From Paracoccaceae bacterium (GTDB lineage Bacteria; Pseudomonadota; Alphaproteobacteria; Rhodobacterales; Rhodobacteraceae), in NCBI GenBank assembly GCA_020622085.1, contig JAHRYM010000001.1, positions 62,001 to 126,000 on the forward strand: a stretch of DNA of 64,000 nt, read 5' to 3'. The notes below the pieces were generated by a model. The model saw nothing but the letters and a program-made list of their open reading frames with translations. It was not told the origin of the DNA and made no database searches. Position numbers and translations under genes: made by a program. Below, piece after piece: positions 25,794-33,489 of this stretch; the first letter of the stretch is position 1; each line of letters begins with the position of its first letter.

Positions 25794-27328
25794 CGACTAT
25801 TTCAGCGGCCTGCTCTCATGATCGCTGTCAACCCCTTGTTTCATGGCAAGTAATCCGGCGGGCCGGGCGGGGCGTGATATAGATGCGCAGGGTAGGAGAC
25901 GGAACTGAGACGACGGTTGAGCAAGCTCTCATGCGCGGGTTGGTTGCCGCATGACCGTGGTTTCGTCCTGGGGCTGCCTCGGTCTAGGGATCGGGCATCG
26001 ACGTTGTCGGCCCATAACAGGGCACGAGGGTTCCCCACCGCGTTCCGCCCCCAACCCTGCGCATCGGCATGGGTCGGGCGCTGTTGTTCCTTGTCCTCTC
26101 AGGCCGCGGCTGGCGTGGTGGTGCGGGCAATCGCCCAGATGAAGCCTGTCATCTCGCGCGCGATAGCCGTGATGACCACCACCTTGGCCTTTCCGGCCGC
26201 AACCAGATGCCGATAGCGCTGGCACATCCGCAGTTGCCCTTTCCAGGCGATGTCGCGGACGGCCTGCGGCAGTGCCTCCAGCCTGGCAAGGAGCTTGGGG
26301 CTGACGCGGGCCTGCATGCGGTAACTCCAGGCGCCCTCGACCAATGCGCGCCGGGCAAGACCGCTGCCCGCCTTGGTGATCCCGCCCCGCCGGACACTTG
26401 CACCGCTGGAATGCTCCGACGGCGTCAGGCCGAGGTAGGCCATCAGCTGCCGCGGATTGTCGAAACGCTGGAAGTCCCCGACCTCGGCCACCACCGTCAC
26501 CGCGACGATAAATCCGACACCGCGCATTGCCTGAACGGCGTCAACGACCGGTGCGAGGCTCCAGCTCGGCAGCAGAGCCGCGATCTGGCCCGTCAGACGC
26601 TCCACCCTTGCCTCCGCTTCCGCAACGGCATCGATGTAATCCTGAAGGACGATCTGTTGCGCCGGATGCGTAAACCGCACCATCGCGAGCCAGCGCCGAC
26701 AGGCACCCGTCCAACCCTTCTTGCCGGGATGGATCCGGCTGTGTCGCAGCAGAAAGCCCTGAAGATGCTGGCGCGCCTTGCCCGCCACCCGCATCGCTGT
26801 CGCCCTTGCCCGGACCAGATCGCGCATCGCCTCATGCGCAGCATCCGGCACCCAGACCGCTGTCAATTCTCCAGCCCGATGCAACTTCGCCAGCATCACC
26901 GCGTCACGACGGTCGGTCTTTACCCGGTCGCCCGCCTTCACCGGGATCAACGAAGGTGCCACCACGATGCAGTCATGTCCCATCTCGGCAAGTTGGCGAT
27001 AGAGGCCGTAGCCGCAAGGGCCCGCCTCATAGCAGAAATGCAGCCGCGCCCCGCCTGCCGCCAGTTTCTCAACCAGCTTGCACACATGATCAGGGCGGTG
27101 CGGCACCGTCCCCAAGTGTCGAACCTCGCCGCCGCGTTCACCTTGCGCAATCGCAACCGAGAGCGTCGCCTTGTGGACATCAAGTCCGATAAACGTGCTA
27201 CCCTGCATCTGGTCTCTCCCCCCATTCTTGAGGCTCGGCGCCCGCCAGCCGGGCGTAACCCTCGAACGGAGAGTGCTGCGGGAGAGGCCAACAACCCAAG
27301 TCAGCTCAGGGCACGATCATGGGGTCTA
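25794..27328 (-). mobile_element. IS110-family element, copy 2 (right arm of palindrome)
   Basis: Inverted copy of 22915-24449. The right border is at 27328 (TAGACCCC read on the minus strand); beyond it the sequence AATTCACC does not match the left flank, so no target duplication is shared between the two outer ends and each end touches different resident DNA (a secreted-protein gene on the left, prophage on the right). Confidence 0.85.
26099..27208 (-). CDS. IS110-family transposase, copy 2
   Basis: A 369-residue DEDD transposase identical to the product of 23035-24144, with the same D10, E61, D99 and D102 catalytic acids. It is transcribed toward the core of the palindrome, as is copy 1, so both non-coding 3' ends (24145-24390 and 25853-26098) face inward. 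Both copies appear intact and could act on each other; recombination between the inverted copies would flip the central element. Confidence 0.95.
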   Translation of the reverse strand: MQGSTFIGLDVHKATLSVAIAQGERGGEVRHLGTVPHRPDHVCKLVEKLAAGGARLHFCYEAGPCGYGLYRQLAEMGHDCIVVAPSLIPVKAGDRVKTDRRDAVMLAKLHRAGELTAVWVPDAAHEAMRDLVRARATAMRVAGKARQHLQGFLLRHSRIHPGKKGWTGACRRWLAMVRFTHPAQQIVLQDYIDAVAEAEARVERLTGQIAALLPSWSLAPVVDAVQAMRGVGFIVAVTVVAEVGDFQRFDNPRQLMAYLGLTPSEHSSGASVRRGGITKAGSGLARRALVEGAWSYRMQARVSPKLLARLEALPQAVRDIAWKGQLRMCQRYRHLVAAGKAKVVVITAIAREMTGFIWAIARTTTPAAA

Positions 27329-27441
27329 ATTCACCTTGATGCCGGCGACCGAAAGCCACCGGTTCTTGTGTGGTGTCACATGGTCTGAACTCTGGGTGAC
27401 AGTAGGTTTGAACTGCTGGCGATTACCGGGAATGTCCGGCA
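27329..27441. other. Prophage/IS junction without a recognised gene
   Basis: Between the IS110 border and the gp27-like gene there is no supported coding sequence. TGTCAC (near 27376) and GTGACA (near 27397) form a short inverted repeat about 15 bases apart, which could be the end of another lost element. The prophage genes expected further downstream (terminase, portal) are missing, so this is where the prophage was truncated. Confidence 0.4.
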
Positions 27442-27813
27442 TTACCTGATATTTCGCGGTTTGGCGTGGCCACGAAGAATGTGCTTTCCGCGGCGATGCC
27501 ACCAGCGGTGCAAGGCGGATCGGCTGATCCGGCGACCGGGCGGGAAGGATTCTGCGACGGCCCGTACCACCTGGTCGAACGTCATCACCTCTATCCGGGC
27601 CAAAACGAAGGCGCGCAGTTCTGAATCGGTCGCGAGTTTCGATGGCGAGCCGGGCAGATGAAGTCGGCGGCGCTCGGCTGCGGTCGGAGCTTGAAGGGCG
27701 TCTTCAATGTCGCTTGAAAGGGTGTTGCAAAGAGCCTGCGCCGATGCCTTCAGGGACTCGGCCAGACCGACGATCTGTTCCGCCTCGGATCGGGCTTTGC
27801 AGTGGCCTGTCAT
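27442..27813 (-). CDS. Mu gp27-like (DUF3486-like) phage DNA-binding protein
   Basis: A 123-residue protein whose C-terminal half (LATDSELRAFVLARIEVMTFDQVVRAVAESFPPGRRISRSALHRWWHR) resembles the Mu gp27/DUF3486 family, with the ISRSALHRW helix-turn-helix-like end. In Mu this gene lies just before the terminase large subunit, and a small-terminase role has been suggested. The ATG at 27813 overlaps the previous stop as ATGA and is preferred to an in-frame start at 27837. Next in transcription order should be terminase, but the sequence ends at the IS110 copy after 113 bases. Confidence 0.55.
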   Translation of the reverse strand: MTGHCKARSEAEQIVGLAESLKASAQALCNTLSSDIEDALQAPTAAERRRLHLPGSPSKLATDSELRAFVLARIEVMTFDQVVRAVAESFPPGRRISRSALHRWWHRRGKHILRGHAKPRNIR

Positions 27814-28160
27814 ACCAGCCGCCCGTCCTTGAGCCATTGCCGCACGCTGACTTCACTCACGCGCAGGGTGCGTGCGATGGCAGCGGCAGAGTAGCCCTTC
27901 CATGCCAGCACATGGGCGAGCCACCGCTTGGCGAGCGGGATGCGCCTGGGAATGCGGTGGGCGCTTTCGCCCAGGGTCTTGGCCTTTTCGTATCCGACAA
28001 GAGTTTCCACCATGCCGCGCCCTTTCGGATCTTCCGACAGGTTCAGATCGGCCCCGCCGAATGCGAGGATGAACTCGACCGTCAGATCGAGGCCGAGCAC
28101 CTCGAAGAAGGGCGCAACCTGGGCGGTCGGGCGCGGCATGGGGCGAGCAAGCTGCTTCAC
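27810..28160 (-). CDS. Mor-like transcription activator
   Basis: A 116-residue protein with Mor/C-type features: a dimerisation-like N-terminal part ending GLDLTVEFILAFGGADLNL (compare the FGG-YIP region of Mor) and a C-terminal helix-turn-helix WKGYSAAAIARTLRVSEVSVRQWLKDG. Mor activates the middle promoter of Mu. It starts with GTG at 28160, directly after the gpG stop (TGA GTG), and its stop overlaps the next gene by four bases. The match is by pattern, not strong identity; it could be another small HTH regulator. Confidence 0.55.
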   Translation of the reverse strand: MKQLARPMPRPTAQVAPFFEVLGLDLTVEFILAFGGADLNLSEDPKGRGMVETLVGYEKAKTLGESAHRIPRRIPLAKRWLAHVLAWKGYSAAAIARTLRVSEVSVRQWLKDGRLV

Positions 28161-28655
28161 TCAACCGCTTCCGAAAAAAGCGGCGATGTTCTCGGAGAGA
28201 ATATCGATAATGGTGATCTCGTCGTCATGGGACAGGCCGATGAACGGTCTGGCGGGAATGTCACCCCATGGAATGGGGCTGCCATTCGCCATGGTGCCAA
28301 AGTCGCCCCGGCTCGCGCCGAACTGCATCACGGCAGATTGCACCGCACTGGAGCCGAACTCAAGAAAGTCCGGTCCGAAACGCGTATGCAGCGATCCGGT
28401 CCGCATATCCCCGGATCGCCAGAGCGGTGTCTGACTGAAAGGATCCAGCAAACGCGCATAGATATCCAGTGTTGTCTGAGACCGGGGCGCAAATGGTGTG
28501 CCGTCCGGGGTTTCTCCGGCAACCATTCGTTCCCTGGTTGACTGGATAAGTGCCTCACCGATCTCCTGCATGTCAGGCGAAAGATCTTGCATGAAGTTCG
28601 CAAGATCGTCGAAAGACTTGAAGAAATTCTGGTTGTCGAAATTGATCGTATACAT
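28161..28655 (-). CDS. Mu-like virion morphogenesis protein gpG
   Basis: A 164-residue protein of the phage virion morphogenesis family (Mu gpG, pfam Phage_tail_S type). The stretch LSPDMQEIGEALIQSTRERMVAGETPDGTPFAPRSQTTLD is the family core, and the C-terminus has IPARPFIGLSHDDE as usual. It helps complete tails or heads of Mu-like virions. The ATG at 28655 (MYTINFDNQ) has AAAGGAACGGG upstream and is preferred to a GTG at 28697. It lies between the protease gene and the Mor-like gene, all on one strand. Confidence 0.85.
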   Translation of the reverse strand: MYTINFDNQNFFKSFDDLANFMQDLSPDMQEIGEALIQSTRERMVAGETPDGTPFAPRSQTTLDIYARLLDPFSQTPLWRSGDMRTGSLHTRFGPDFLEFGSSAVQSAVMQFGASRGDFGTMANGSPIPWGDIPARPFIGLSHDDEITIIDILSENIAAFFGSG

Positions 28656-28674
28656 GGATCCCGTTCCTTTGGAT

Positions 28675-28709
28675 GCGCGCGGCCCCGCCCCAATCACAGG
28701 GCCGCGCGC
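28675..28709. repeat. GC-rich 11-bp hairpin between gpI and gpG
   Basis: GCGCGCGGCCC (28675-28685) and its exact complement GGGCCGCGCGC (28699-28709) flank a 13-base loop just upstream of the gpG ribosome-binding site. There is no T-run on either side, so it is not a standard terminator; an mRNA processing or stability role is possible. Confidence 0.6.
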
Positions 28710-28766
28710 TGACTGCGGCGGAGGGACATGGCCGCAGTGCCGGTCTGGTCTGGCGTCCCGACCGGT

Positions 28767-29747
28767 TCAGTTGCGCAAGGCGTCGGGTTTCAGCCCGAGC
28801 TGCGCGCAGATGGCGGCCTCGTCCTGCGAGGCGATGGCGGTTTCCGCGCGATGGCCGGGCAGCAGTCCGGACAGCAACTCGCGGTGCAGATGCGCAAAGG
28901 GCGCGGGCGATTTCGAAATGAAGGTGTCGAAGCTGGTCACGTCCTGCATGCAAAGTGCCGTTGCCCAGTCCCGCATCGCAGGCGTGATGTGCCCAGCCCG
29001 AAGTGCGGAGTCGACCCGCGCTGTGGCCTCGGATTCGCGCATTGTCGCTATGCGGGTGCTGCGGTCGGACAGCAGGTCGCGCACCGCGTCGATAGGCACG
29101 AAACGCGCCGGATCGGGCCGTTCGGTTGCCGTTGCCGAGGCGATCTTCTGGCCGGGCAGAAGTGCCGCAAGGAAGGCCGACAGGATCGCGGCGGCATTGC
29201 TGTCGGACGGCAGGTCGAGAGCGGCGGCAAGCCTGGTCAGCAGGCCGGCGCTTTCGGGTTTTGCCGTGTCAGGAGCGGTGTTGTCGGGCATGAGCGGTTC
29301 CTCGTTGGCCAAAGCGGTCAGGTGCAGATTGGGGTGGTGAACAAGGCCCGCGCCCTTGAGCCGGACGATCTGCCGTGACTGCTGATGGAACAGAAAAGAC
29401 GGGCTGAGGTAGCGATATTCCCGCTTTCCGATCATCTCACGCGCCGTCGTGGTCCATTCGACCCGCCCCCAGAGGCCGGTTTCGTCGCCGCGCAATTCCT
29501 TGATCCAACCCGCTGCCGGAACCGGGCCGGTGAGCTTCGCTTCCGGTCGGTCGTTCTGGTGTTCGTAGTCGATGGGCAAATCCACGCCCCGCGACTGGAA
29601 GTCCATGCACAGCGCTGCCGGATCGGCCAGTTCGAATTGGCGGCCGTCGCGACCGGTCATCTGTCCGGCCGGGAGCAGATGCACCCATTCCGGCGCACCG
29701 CCACCGGGAGCCAGTGCGCGGTCGCAGATCGCGTCTGCCAGCGCCAT
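28767..29747 (-). CDS. Mu-like head maturation protease gpI
   Basis: A 326-residue Mu-like prophage I protein (pfam10123). Recognisable features are WVHLLPAGQMTGRDGRQFELADP at the start, the conserved LPIDYEHQND motif (D-x-x-x-x-E/H region used by this protease family), GWIKELRGDETGLWGRVEWTTTAREMIGKREYRYLSPSF and the HHPNLHLTALANEEP junction before an Ala-rich scaffold-like C-terminal half. In Mu the N-terminal protease and C-terminal scaffold come from one gene. The start shares TGATG with the preceding gene. Confidence 0.87.
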   Translation of the reverse strand: MALADAICDRALAPGGGAPEWVHLLPAGQMTGRDGRQFELADPAALCMDFQSRGVDLPIDYEHQNDRPEAKLTGPVPAAGWIKELRGDETGLWGRVEWTTTAREMIGKREYRYLSPSFLFHQQSRQIVRLKGAGLVHHPNLHLTALANEEPLMPDNTAPDTAKPESAGLLTRLAAALDLPSDSNAAAILSAFLAALLPGQKIASATATERPDPARFVPIDAVRDLLSDRSTRIATMRESEATARVDSALRAGHITPAMRDWATALCMQDVTSFDTFISKSPAPFAHLHRELLSGLLPGHRAETAIASQDEAAICAQLGLKPDALRN

Positions 29748-30181
29748 CAGAGCGCACCCCGCGTCACAGCTTCGTCCAGCAGCACCCAGACAGTGAAGCC
29801 TTCAACACCGTCGATAATGCCTACGGGTGAGCGGGTGGCACTGCCGTCGGTCTTGGCCACAGTCTGATCGTCCACGATGTAGCAAAGCGTGCCGATATCG
29901 GCCTGCGCGATCAGATCGGCCCCGGCCGCGTTGGCGAAACCGTAGACCCCGCGCCGGTATTCGACCGTCATGGCCCCGGCCGTGCCGCCCGAATTGTCCG
30001 CCGTCGCTTCGGCCCGGCCGATACCGATACCGCCGGTCGCGGTCGCACCCTTGGTGACGAAGCCCGCCGCATTGCGCATCACGAGCGATCCGGCCCAGAC
30101 CTTGATTGCCGCGGCCAGAGGTTCGACCCGCGTATCGCCCAGGCGTCGGATGGTATTGCGTTCGGTGGTCATCGCAGTCAT
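29747..30181 (-). CDS. Phage capsid cement/decoration-like protein (Mu gp33 position)
   Basis: A 144-residue protein with a short N-terminal arm and a Gly/Ala-rich beta-type body (IKVWAGSLVMRNAAGFVTKGATATGGIGIGRAEA, then VEYRRGVYGFANAAGADLIAQADIGTLCYIVDDQTVAKTDG). This pattern is like small capsid cement proteins (DUF2190-type) that sit between protease and major head genes in Mu-like phages. It starts three bases after the gpT stop with a GAAGGG ribosome-binding site. Function inferred from pattern and position only. Confidence 0.65.
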   Translation of the reverse strand: MTAMTTERNTIRRLGDTRVEPLAAAIKVWAGSLVMRNAAGFVTKGATATGGIGIGRAEATADNSGGTAGAMTVEYRRGVYGFANAAGADLIAQADIGTLCYIVDDQTVAKTDGSATRSPVGIIDGVEGFTVWVLLDEAVTRGAL

Positions 30182-30184
30182 GGA

Positions 30185-31078
30185 TCAACCCTTCAGATAA
30201 GGTGTGACGATCAACTGGGCGGTATTCGCCCAGACGTTGGATCCGCCATCGGGATTGATGACCGCATTCAGGATCTGGAGCGCGGCAACTTCCAGTTCCG
30301 GCGGAACGACCAGGACGGTGGGCTTCACGCCAAGGATGCGTCCGCCATCGGCGCGGAAATCCATCATCGCCGCCCGCGCCGCCGCATATGCGGCGGTGGA
30401 CAGCGTTTCCCTGGAGCCGTAGGCCAGCTGCCAGAGACCGAAACCCGCATTGACCCGCGCCCGGACGCCATAGAGACACTGATCGTTCAGGAATACATGC
30501 TGGTCGTTGCTTTCGGTCAGGCTCTGGAACTCGTAGGCGTGGCGTTCCTGCCAGATGATCGGGCGCACCGCGCGCGAGGTATCCAGAAGGAACCAGGCAG
30601 GGCCGCTGCCATCGGTCATGTTGCTGACGAAAGCCGATTCACCGTCGATTTCCAACTCGTGGGTTTCCGAGAAGAAAGAAGTGCCGTCATAGGACTTCGC
30701 AACAAAGCCGTCCTTCAGCAGGCCGAACACCAGTTCCTCGGGATGACGCCGGGCGAAGGTGCCCATCTCGGCGAACATCGGCTTGAAGATGCCCAGCCGG
30801 TCGTCCTCGATATCGGTGCGCTTCACCGCCACCGTGCTCTCAAAAGTCCGGTTGACGATGGTGAAACCGTGGGCGCTGAGGTTCTGGATATGGCGCGGGC
30901 CGACCCACTCGCGCAGCTGCGGGAAGGCCCCGATCCAGCCATAGGTTTCGTCGCGCGACTGGCTGGGCACCGTCATTGCGATCTTGTCGTAATGGGTTTC
31001 GGTCGCGCCGAAGGCGTCGGAATAGACCGTCTTGAAGCCCCGGAAGGCAAGGTCCAGCGTCTGGCCGTCGATGATCAT
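30185..31078 (-). CDS. Mu-like major capsid protein gpT
   Basis: A 297-residue major head subunit, almost the same length as Mu gpT. The N-terminal LDLAFRGFKTVYSDAFG, the WIGAFPQLREWVGPRHIQNLSAHGFTIVNRTFE stretch and the C-terminal PTVLVVPPELEVAALQIL are characteristic of COG4397. The ATG at 31078 is used because it matches the family N-terminus and has AAAGGG nine bases upstream; an in-frame extension to 31180 is unrelated to the family. Gene order downstream (cement-like, gpI, gpG) is the mirror of the Mu order. Confidence 0.9.
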   Translation of the reverse strand: MIIDGQTLDLAFRGFKTVYSDAFGATETHYDKIAMTVPSQSRDETYGWIGAFPQLREWVGPRHIQNLSAHGFTIVNRTFESTVAVKRTDIEDDRLGIFKPMFAEMGTFARRHPEELVFGLLKDGFVAKSYDGTSFFSETHELEIDGESAFVSNMTDGSGPAWFLLDTSRAVRPIIWQERHAYEFQSLTESNDQHVFLNDQCLYGVRARVNAGFGLWQLAYGSRETLSTAAYAAARAAMMDFRADGGRILGVKPTVLVVPPELEVAALQILNAVINPDGGSNVWANTAQLIVTPYLKG

Positions 31079-31562
31079 TGGGGAACCCTTTGTCCGACCC
31101 GCCATGAAGCGGGAAATCTCTGGGAAATGGGTAGACGAACGGAAAATAGCGAAACATCCGCAAGATCTTGCGGGGTGCACATGCGAAAGAAACGGATGGC
31201 GCAGGCGGCAGGGCCCCGCTGCCCGGTTTCCCGGAAACCCTGCATGGCGCTCCGGTCCGAAGACCGTGCTACGGTCGCGAGAATATTACCGTGTCACGCC
31301 TGCACCATCTCCAATAGCAGACCCTCACCGGACCCGGCAATCGCCATCAACAAGTCACCGCTTTGCCAGCTTGCGCCTCATGGCGTCCATTGAAGGGGCA
31401 AAGAGCGTTTTTTGAACGGGGTGCAGGGGTTTCAGGTGCCCCCAAGGTGGCCGAAAGCATGAAGGGCCGCTCTGCGGCCCGCTCCTGTGGTCTGCCGGAG
31501 TCCTGCCAAAAAGCTTAAGGGCGGACCTTTCGGCCCGCCCCTGCAACTGATCCCCGCCCGGA
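31079..31562. other. Non-coding stretch between gemA and gpT
   Basis: No credible gene on either strand. The gemA-proximal end holds two hairpins: a strong terminator (31506-31540) and a 7-bp stem GGGCCGC/GCGGCCC with a 3-base loop (31464-31480). The rest may contain the promoter for the head genes. In Mu this interval would hold mor and the lysis genes; they are absent here. Confidence 0.55.
31506..31540 (-). terminator. Intrinsic terminator after gemA
   Basis: Minus strand: a 9-bp stem GGGCGGGCC/GGTCCGCCC (one G-U pair) closed by a GAAA tetraloop, followed by TTAAGCTTTTT. It ends the early transcript 23 bases after the gemA stop. Confidence 0.88.
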
Positions 31563-31985
31563 TCATGCCGCCTTGCTCGGCCGTGCCTTCCACGCCTTGA
31601 ATGCGGTGATCGTCTTGCGTGCCCCGTCCAGCGTCAGGAACCGCAAGCTGTCCACCTTCTGGTATTTGCGCAGCCAACCGGCCAACGCCTCGTCGTTGCA
31701 CTCCCGATCACCGTGCAACTCGCGCCACAGCTCGCGGATCAACTCGATCTGCGCGAAGCTCGGCATGCCCGGCCGGTTGCCGTAACGCGGTGCGCCCTTT
31801 CCGAGCGGGCGAAAGCCACAATATTCGGCGAAGCCCATCACGGACGCGAAGCCGTCCTGGTCAAGCTCGGTCGAACTGGTGGCACCCGCGATCCGCACCA
31901 GGATCTGACGATACAGGTCATCATCCCAGCCGAGTTTGGACTTCGCCACATGAAGAAGCGTGATCCGTGCCTTCGAGATGGTCAT
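31563..31985 (-). CDS. gemA: GemA/Mu gp16-like regulatory protein (DUF1018)
   Basis: A 140-residue DUF1018 protein. ITLLHVAKSKLGWDDDLYRQILVRIAGATSSTELDQDGFASVMGFAEYCGF at the N-terminus and SFAQIELIRELWRELHGD in the middle are the family signature. GemA of Mu alters host gene expression and DNA supercoiling-sensitive processes. It closes the early operon (MuA, MuB, two small genes, gemA), its start overlapping the previous stop (ATGA), and is followed by a strong terminator. Confidence 0.87.
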   Translation of the reverse strand: MTISKARITLLHVAKSKLGWDDDLYRQILVRIAGATSSTELDQDGFASVMGFAEYCGFRPLGKGAPRYGNRPGMPSFAQIELIRELWRELHGDRECNDEALAGWLRKYQKVDSLRFLTLDGARKTITAFKAWKARPSKAA

Positions 31986-32320
31986 TGCTTGGCTCCTTTC
32001 CTGTCCGAATGACGAATGGCCGCGTCGAGACGATCAAGAACGCGGAGTTCCTTGTGTTCCATGCTTGCGATGGCGCGGGAGGCGAGGCGCATCATCGAAT
32101 TGACCCAGGGCTGATCCAGATCCGACTGATAAGAGAGGTCGTGAAAGACGTTCCTCACATCACCCACCATTTCGAGGACGTCGGGGATCGCCGTATCAAT
32201 GACGCTCCATTCATCATCGGTCAGGGCAACAGACCGAGACGAAAGCCGGGTGCGGCGCTCCGCTTCGGCCGCTTCCATCTCTGCAAAGGACGTTCCAACG
32301 GTTGCGGCTTGAGACGTCAT
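31982..32320 (-). CDS. Small phage protein, unknown function
   Basis: A 112-residue protein, mostly alpha-helical by composition, with an acidic/Arg-rich N-terminal stretch (EMEAAEAERRTRL) and no recognised domain. It is coupled by four-base overlaps to the genes on both sides in the Mu-like early operon, so it is a real gene. Mu has several small non-essential early genes in the same place. Confidence 0.65.
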   Translation of the reverse strand: MTSQAATVGTSFAEMEAAEAERRTRLSSRSVALTDDEWSVIDTAIPDVLEMVGDVRNVFHDLSYQSDLDQPWVNSMMRLASRAIASMEHKELRVLDRLDAAIRHSDRKGAKQ

Positions 32321-32658
32321 TGCGGGCCTTCGTTCGTTTCCAAATTGTTGTTCACTATGCCGCGCCCCATGAATAAAGAGGTAGCATGCAGTAGCAGTTC
32401 GGCATCCACCGATTCAGCGTGCATCCGGTTGAACATGCGAACCAGTTTTGCCGCGTCTGCATCGGTGGCGAAGGCCTCGGCCATCATGAGCCAAGTATTG
32501 ACCTGGGCGCGGGAAGAGCCTTTCGCAGCGACGATTCCTCGCTTGATCGCCTGTATTTCGCCGATGGTTGTCGGAATGACGATGACAGCACCACTCGGGC
32601 AGTTCAGAATGAAATCAAACGCTTCCGACGCTTCAGCGTTAATTGTCAGCTTCCTCAT
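32317..32658 (-). CDS. Small phage protein, unknown function
   Basis: A 113-residue protein (MRKLTINAEASEAFDFILNCPSGAVIVIPTT) without a domain I recognise; the middle looks helical (IKRGIVAAKGSSRAQVNTWLMMAEAFATDADAAKLVRMFNRMH). It starts in a TGATG overlap with the MuB stop and ends in an ATGA overlap with the next start, so it belongs to the early operon. A GTG one codon earlier is an alternative start. Confidence 0.65.
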   Translation of the reverse strand: MRKLTINAEASEAFDFILNCPSGAVIVIPTTIGEIQAIKRGIVAAKGSSRAQVNTWLMMAEAFATDADAAKLVRMFNRMHAESVDAELLLHATSLFMGRGIVNNNLETNEGPQ

Positions 32659-33410
32659 CACTTGCCCCCACCTTCATTGATCAGGCCCATTTCCATCAGG
32701 GCGGCGGGTAGAAGCTCTTCGTCAAAGCCCTCGGCATCGGAGCCGGTCCGAGTGATCAGCAGGGCCGTGTTCACGGTGCGCAGGCCACCTTTGACCAGAG
32801 CGGCGCGGTGCAGCATGGTGAAGGAAGCCTTCCGCTGGACGCCAAACGCCTGAGCGAGGTCGCGCACATCGCCCTCGGTAACCTCTTCAACGATCACCGC
32901 CCGCAGCATACGGCTTTGCAACTGCGGCATTTCGTCGATCATTCGGGCAAGGCGCAGATCACCGGCAAGCAAGAGGTCCGTCCGGCTTTCCTCGCACAGG
33001 ATTCGGAGCCAGTCCGCGCCTTCCTTGGTCAGGTGCTGGGCCTCATCGACCATCAGCCAGATGCCCGCATGTTGCAGGAACGTGCCGATTTCCCGCCGCA
33101 GCGTGGCGATGGTGCTGCCTTTCGGCCTGATGCCGAGGCTGAACTTGTCCACGATGATTTCGGCCACGCCGAAGGCACCACCTTCACCGGGCGCGATGGA
33201 CACGAGCCGTGCATCGGGGTCGGATTTCGCCAGCATTTCCAGCGTCGTAGACTTTCCACAACCCGGCACACCACGGACCATCGTCATGGCCGGACGCGGC
33301 TGCGCCCGGATCATGTCCACAGAATGCAGGATGTTATTCGCCGTGCTGGTGCGCACGAAGTCCGGTGCATCATGCAGCGAAGGCTTGGCAGGTTTCAGAT
33401 GTTCTGCCAT
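32658..33410 (-). CDS. MuB-like AAA+ target-DNA-binding ATPase
   Basis: A 250-residue ATPase of the MuB/TniB/ExeA type. Walker A GVPGCGKST is at 47-55, Walker B IWLMVDEAQHL has D122-E123, and the AGDLRLARMIDE segment is the sensor region. MuB binds target DNA and activates the MuA transposase, protecting the phage genome from self-insertion. It lies 79 bases downstream of the MuA gene. MuB appears intact even though MuA is interrupted. Confidence 0.88.
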   Translation of the reverse strand: MAEHLKPAKPSLHDAPDFVRTSTANNILHSVDMIRAQPRPAMTMVRGVPGCGKSTTLEMLAKSDPDARLVSIAPGEGGAFGVAEIIVDKFSLGIRPKGSTIATLRREIGTFLQHAGIWLMVDEAQHLTKEGADWLRILCEESRTDLLLAGDLRLARMIDEMPQLQSRMLRAVIVEEVTEGDVRDLAQAFGVQRKASFTMLHRAALVKGGLRTVNTALLITRTGSDAEGFDEELLPAALMEMGLINEGGGK

Positions 33411-33489
33411 CTTCCTCTCCGTTCTGGACGGGTTTTACCCGCCGGTTTAGGCGTGAGGGGCAGCGTCCAAACTACCCCCTCACGCCGCT

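Larger units (their letters stand above)
22915..27328. repeat. Large inverted repeat, 2 x 1535 bp around a 1344-bp core
   Basis: Arms 22915-24449 and 25794-27328 are reverse complements apart from three mismatches near the outer ends. The inner boundaries are sharp: GAAATAGTCG is shared and the next base differs. The centre holds a decayed DDE transposase gene. Confidence 0.9.

Noticed and set aside
26069-27388. Plus-strand 439-codon frame across IS110 copy 2 (and the mirrored minus-strand frame in copy 1)
   Set aside because: It is the antisense of the transposase; no conserved domain, and only the transposase strand shows DEDD motifs.
28573-29230. Alternative frames (28573-28953, 28728-29378) near gpG and gpI
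   Set aside because: They overlap gpI and gpG in other frames, without coupling or ribosome-binding sites, while gpI and gpG match their families over full length.
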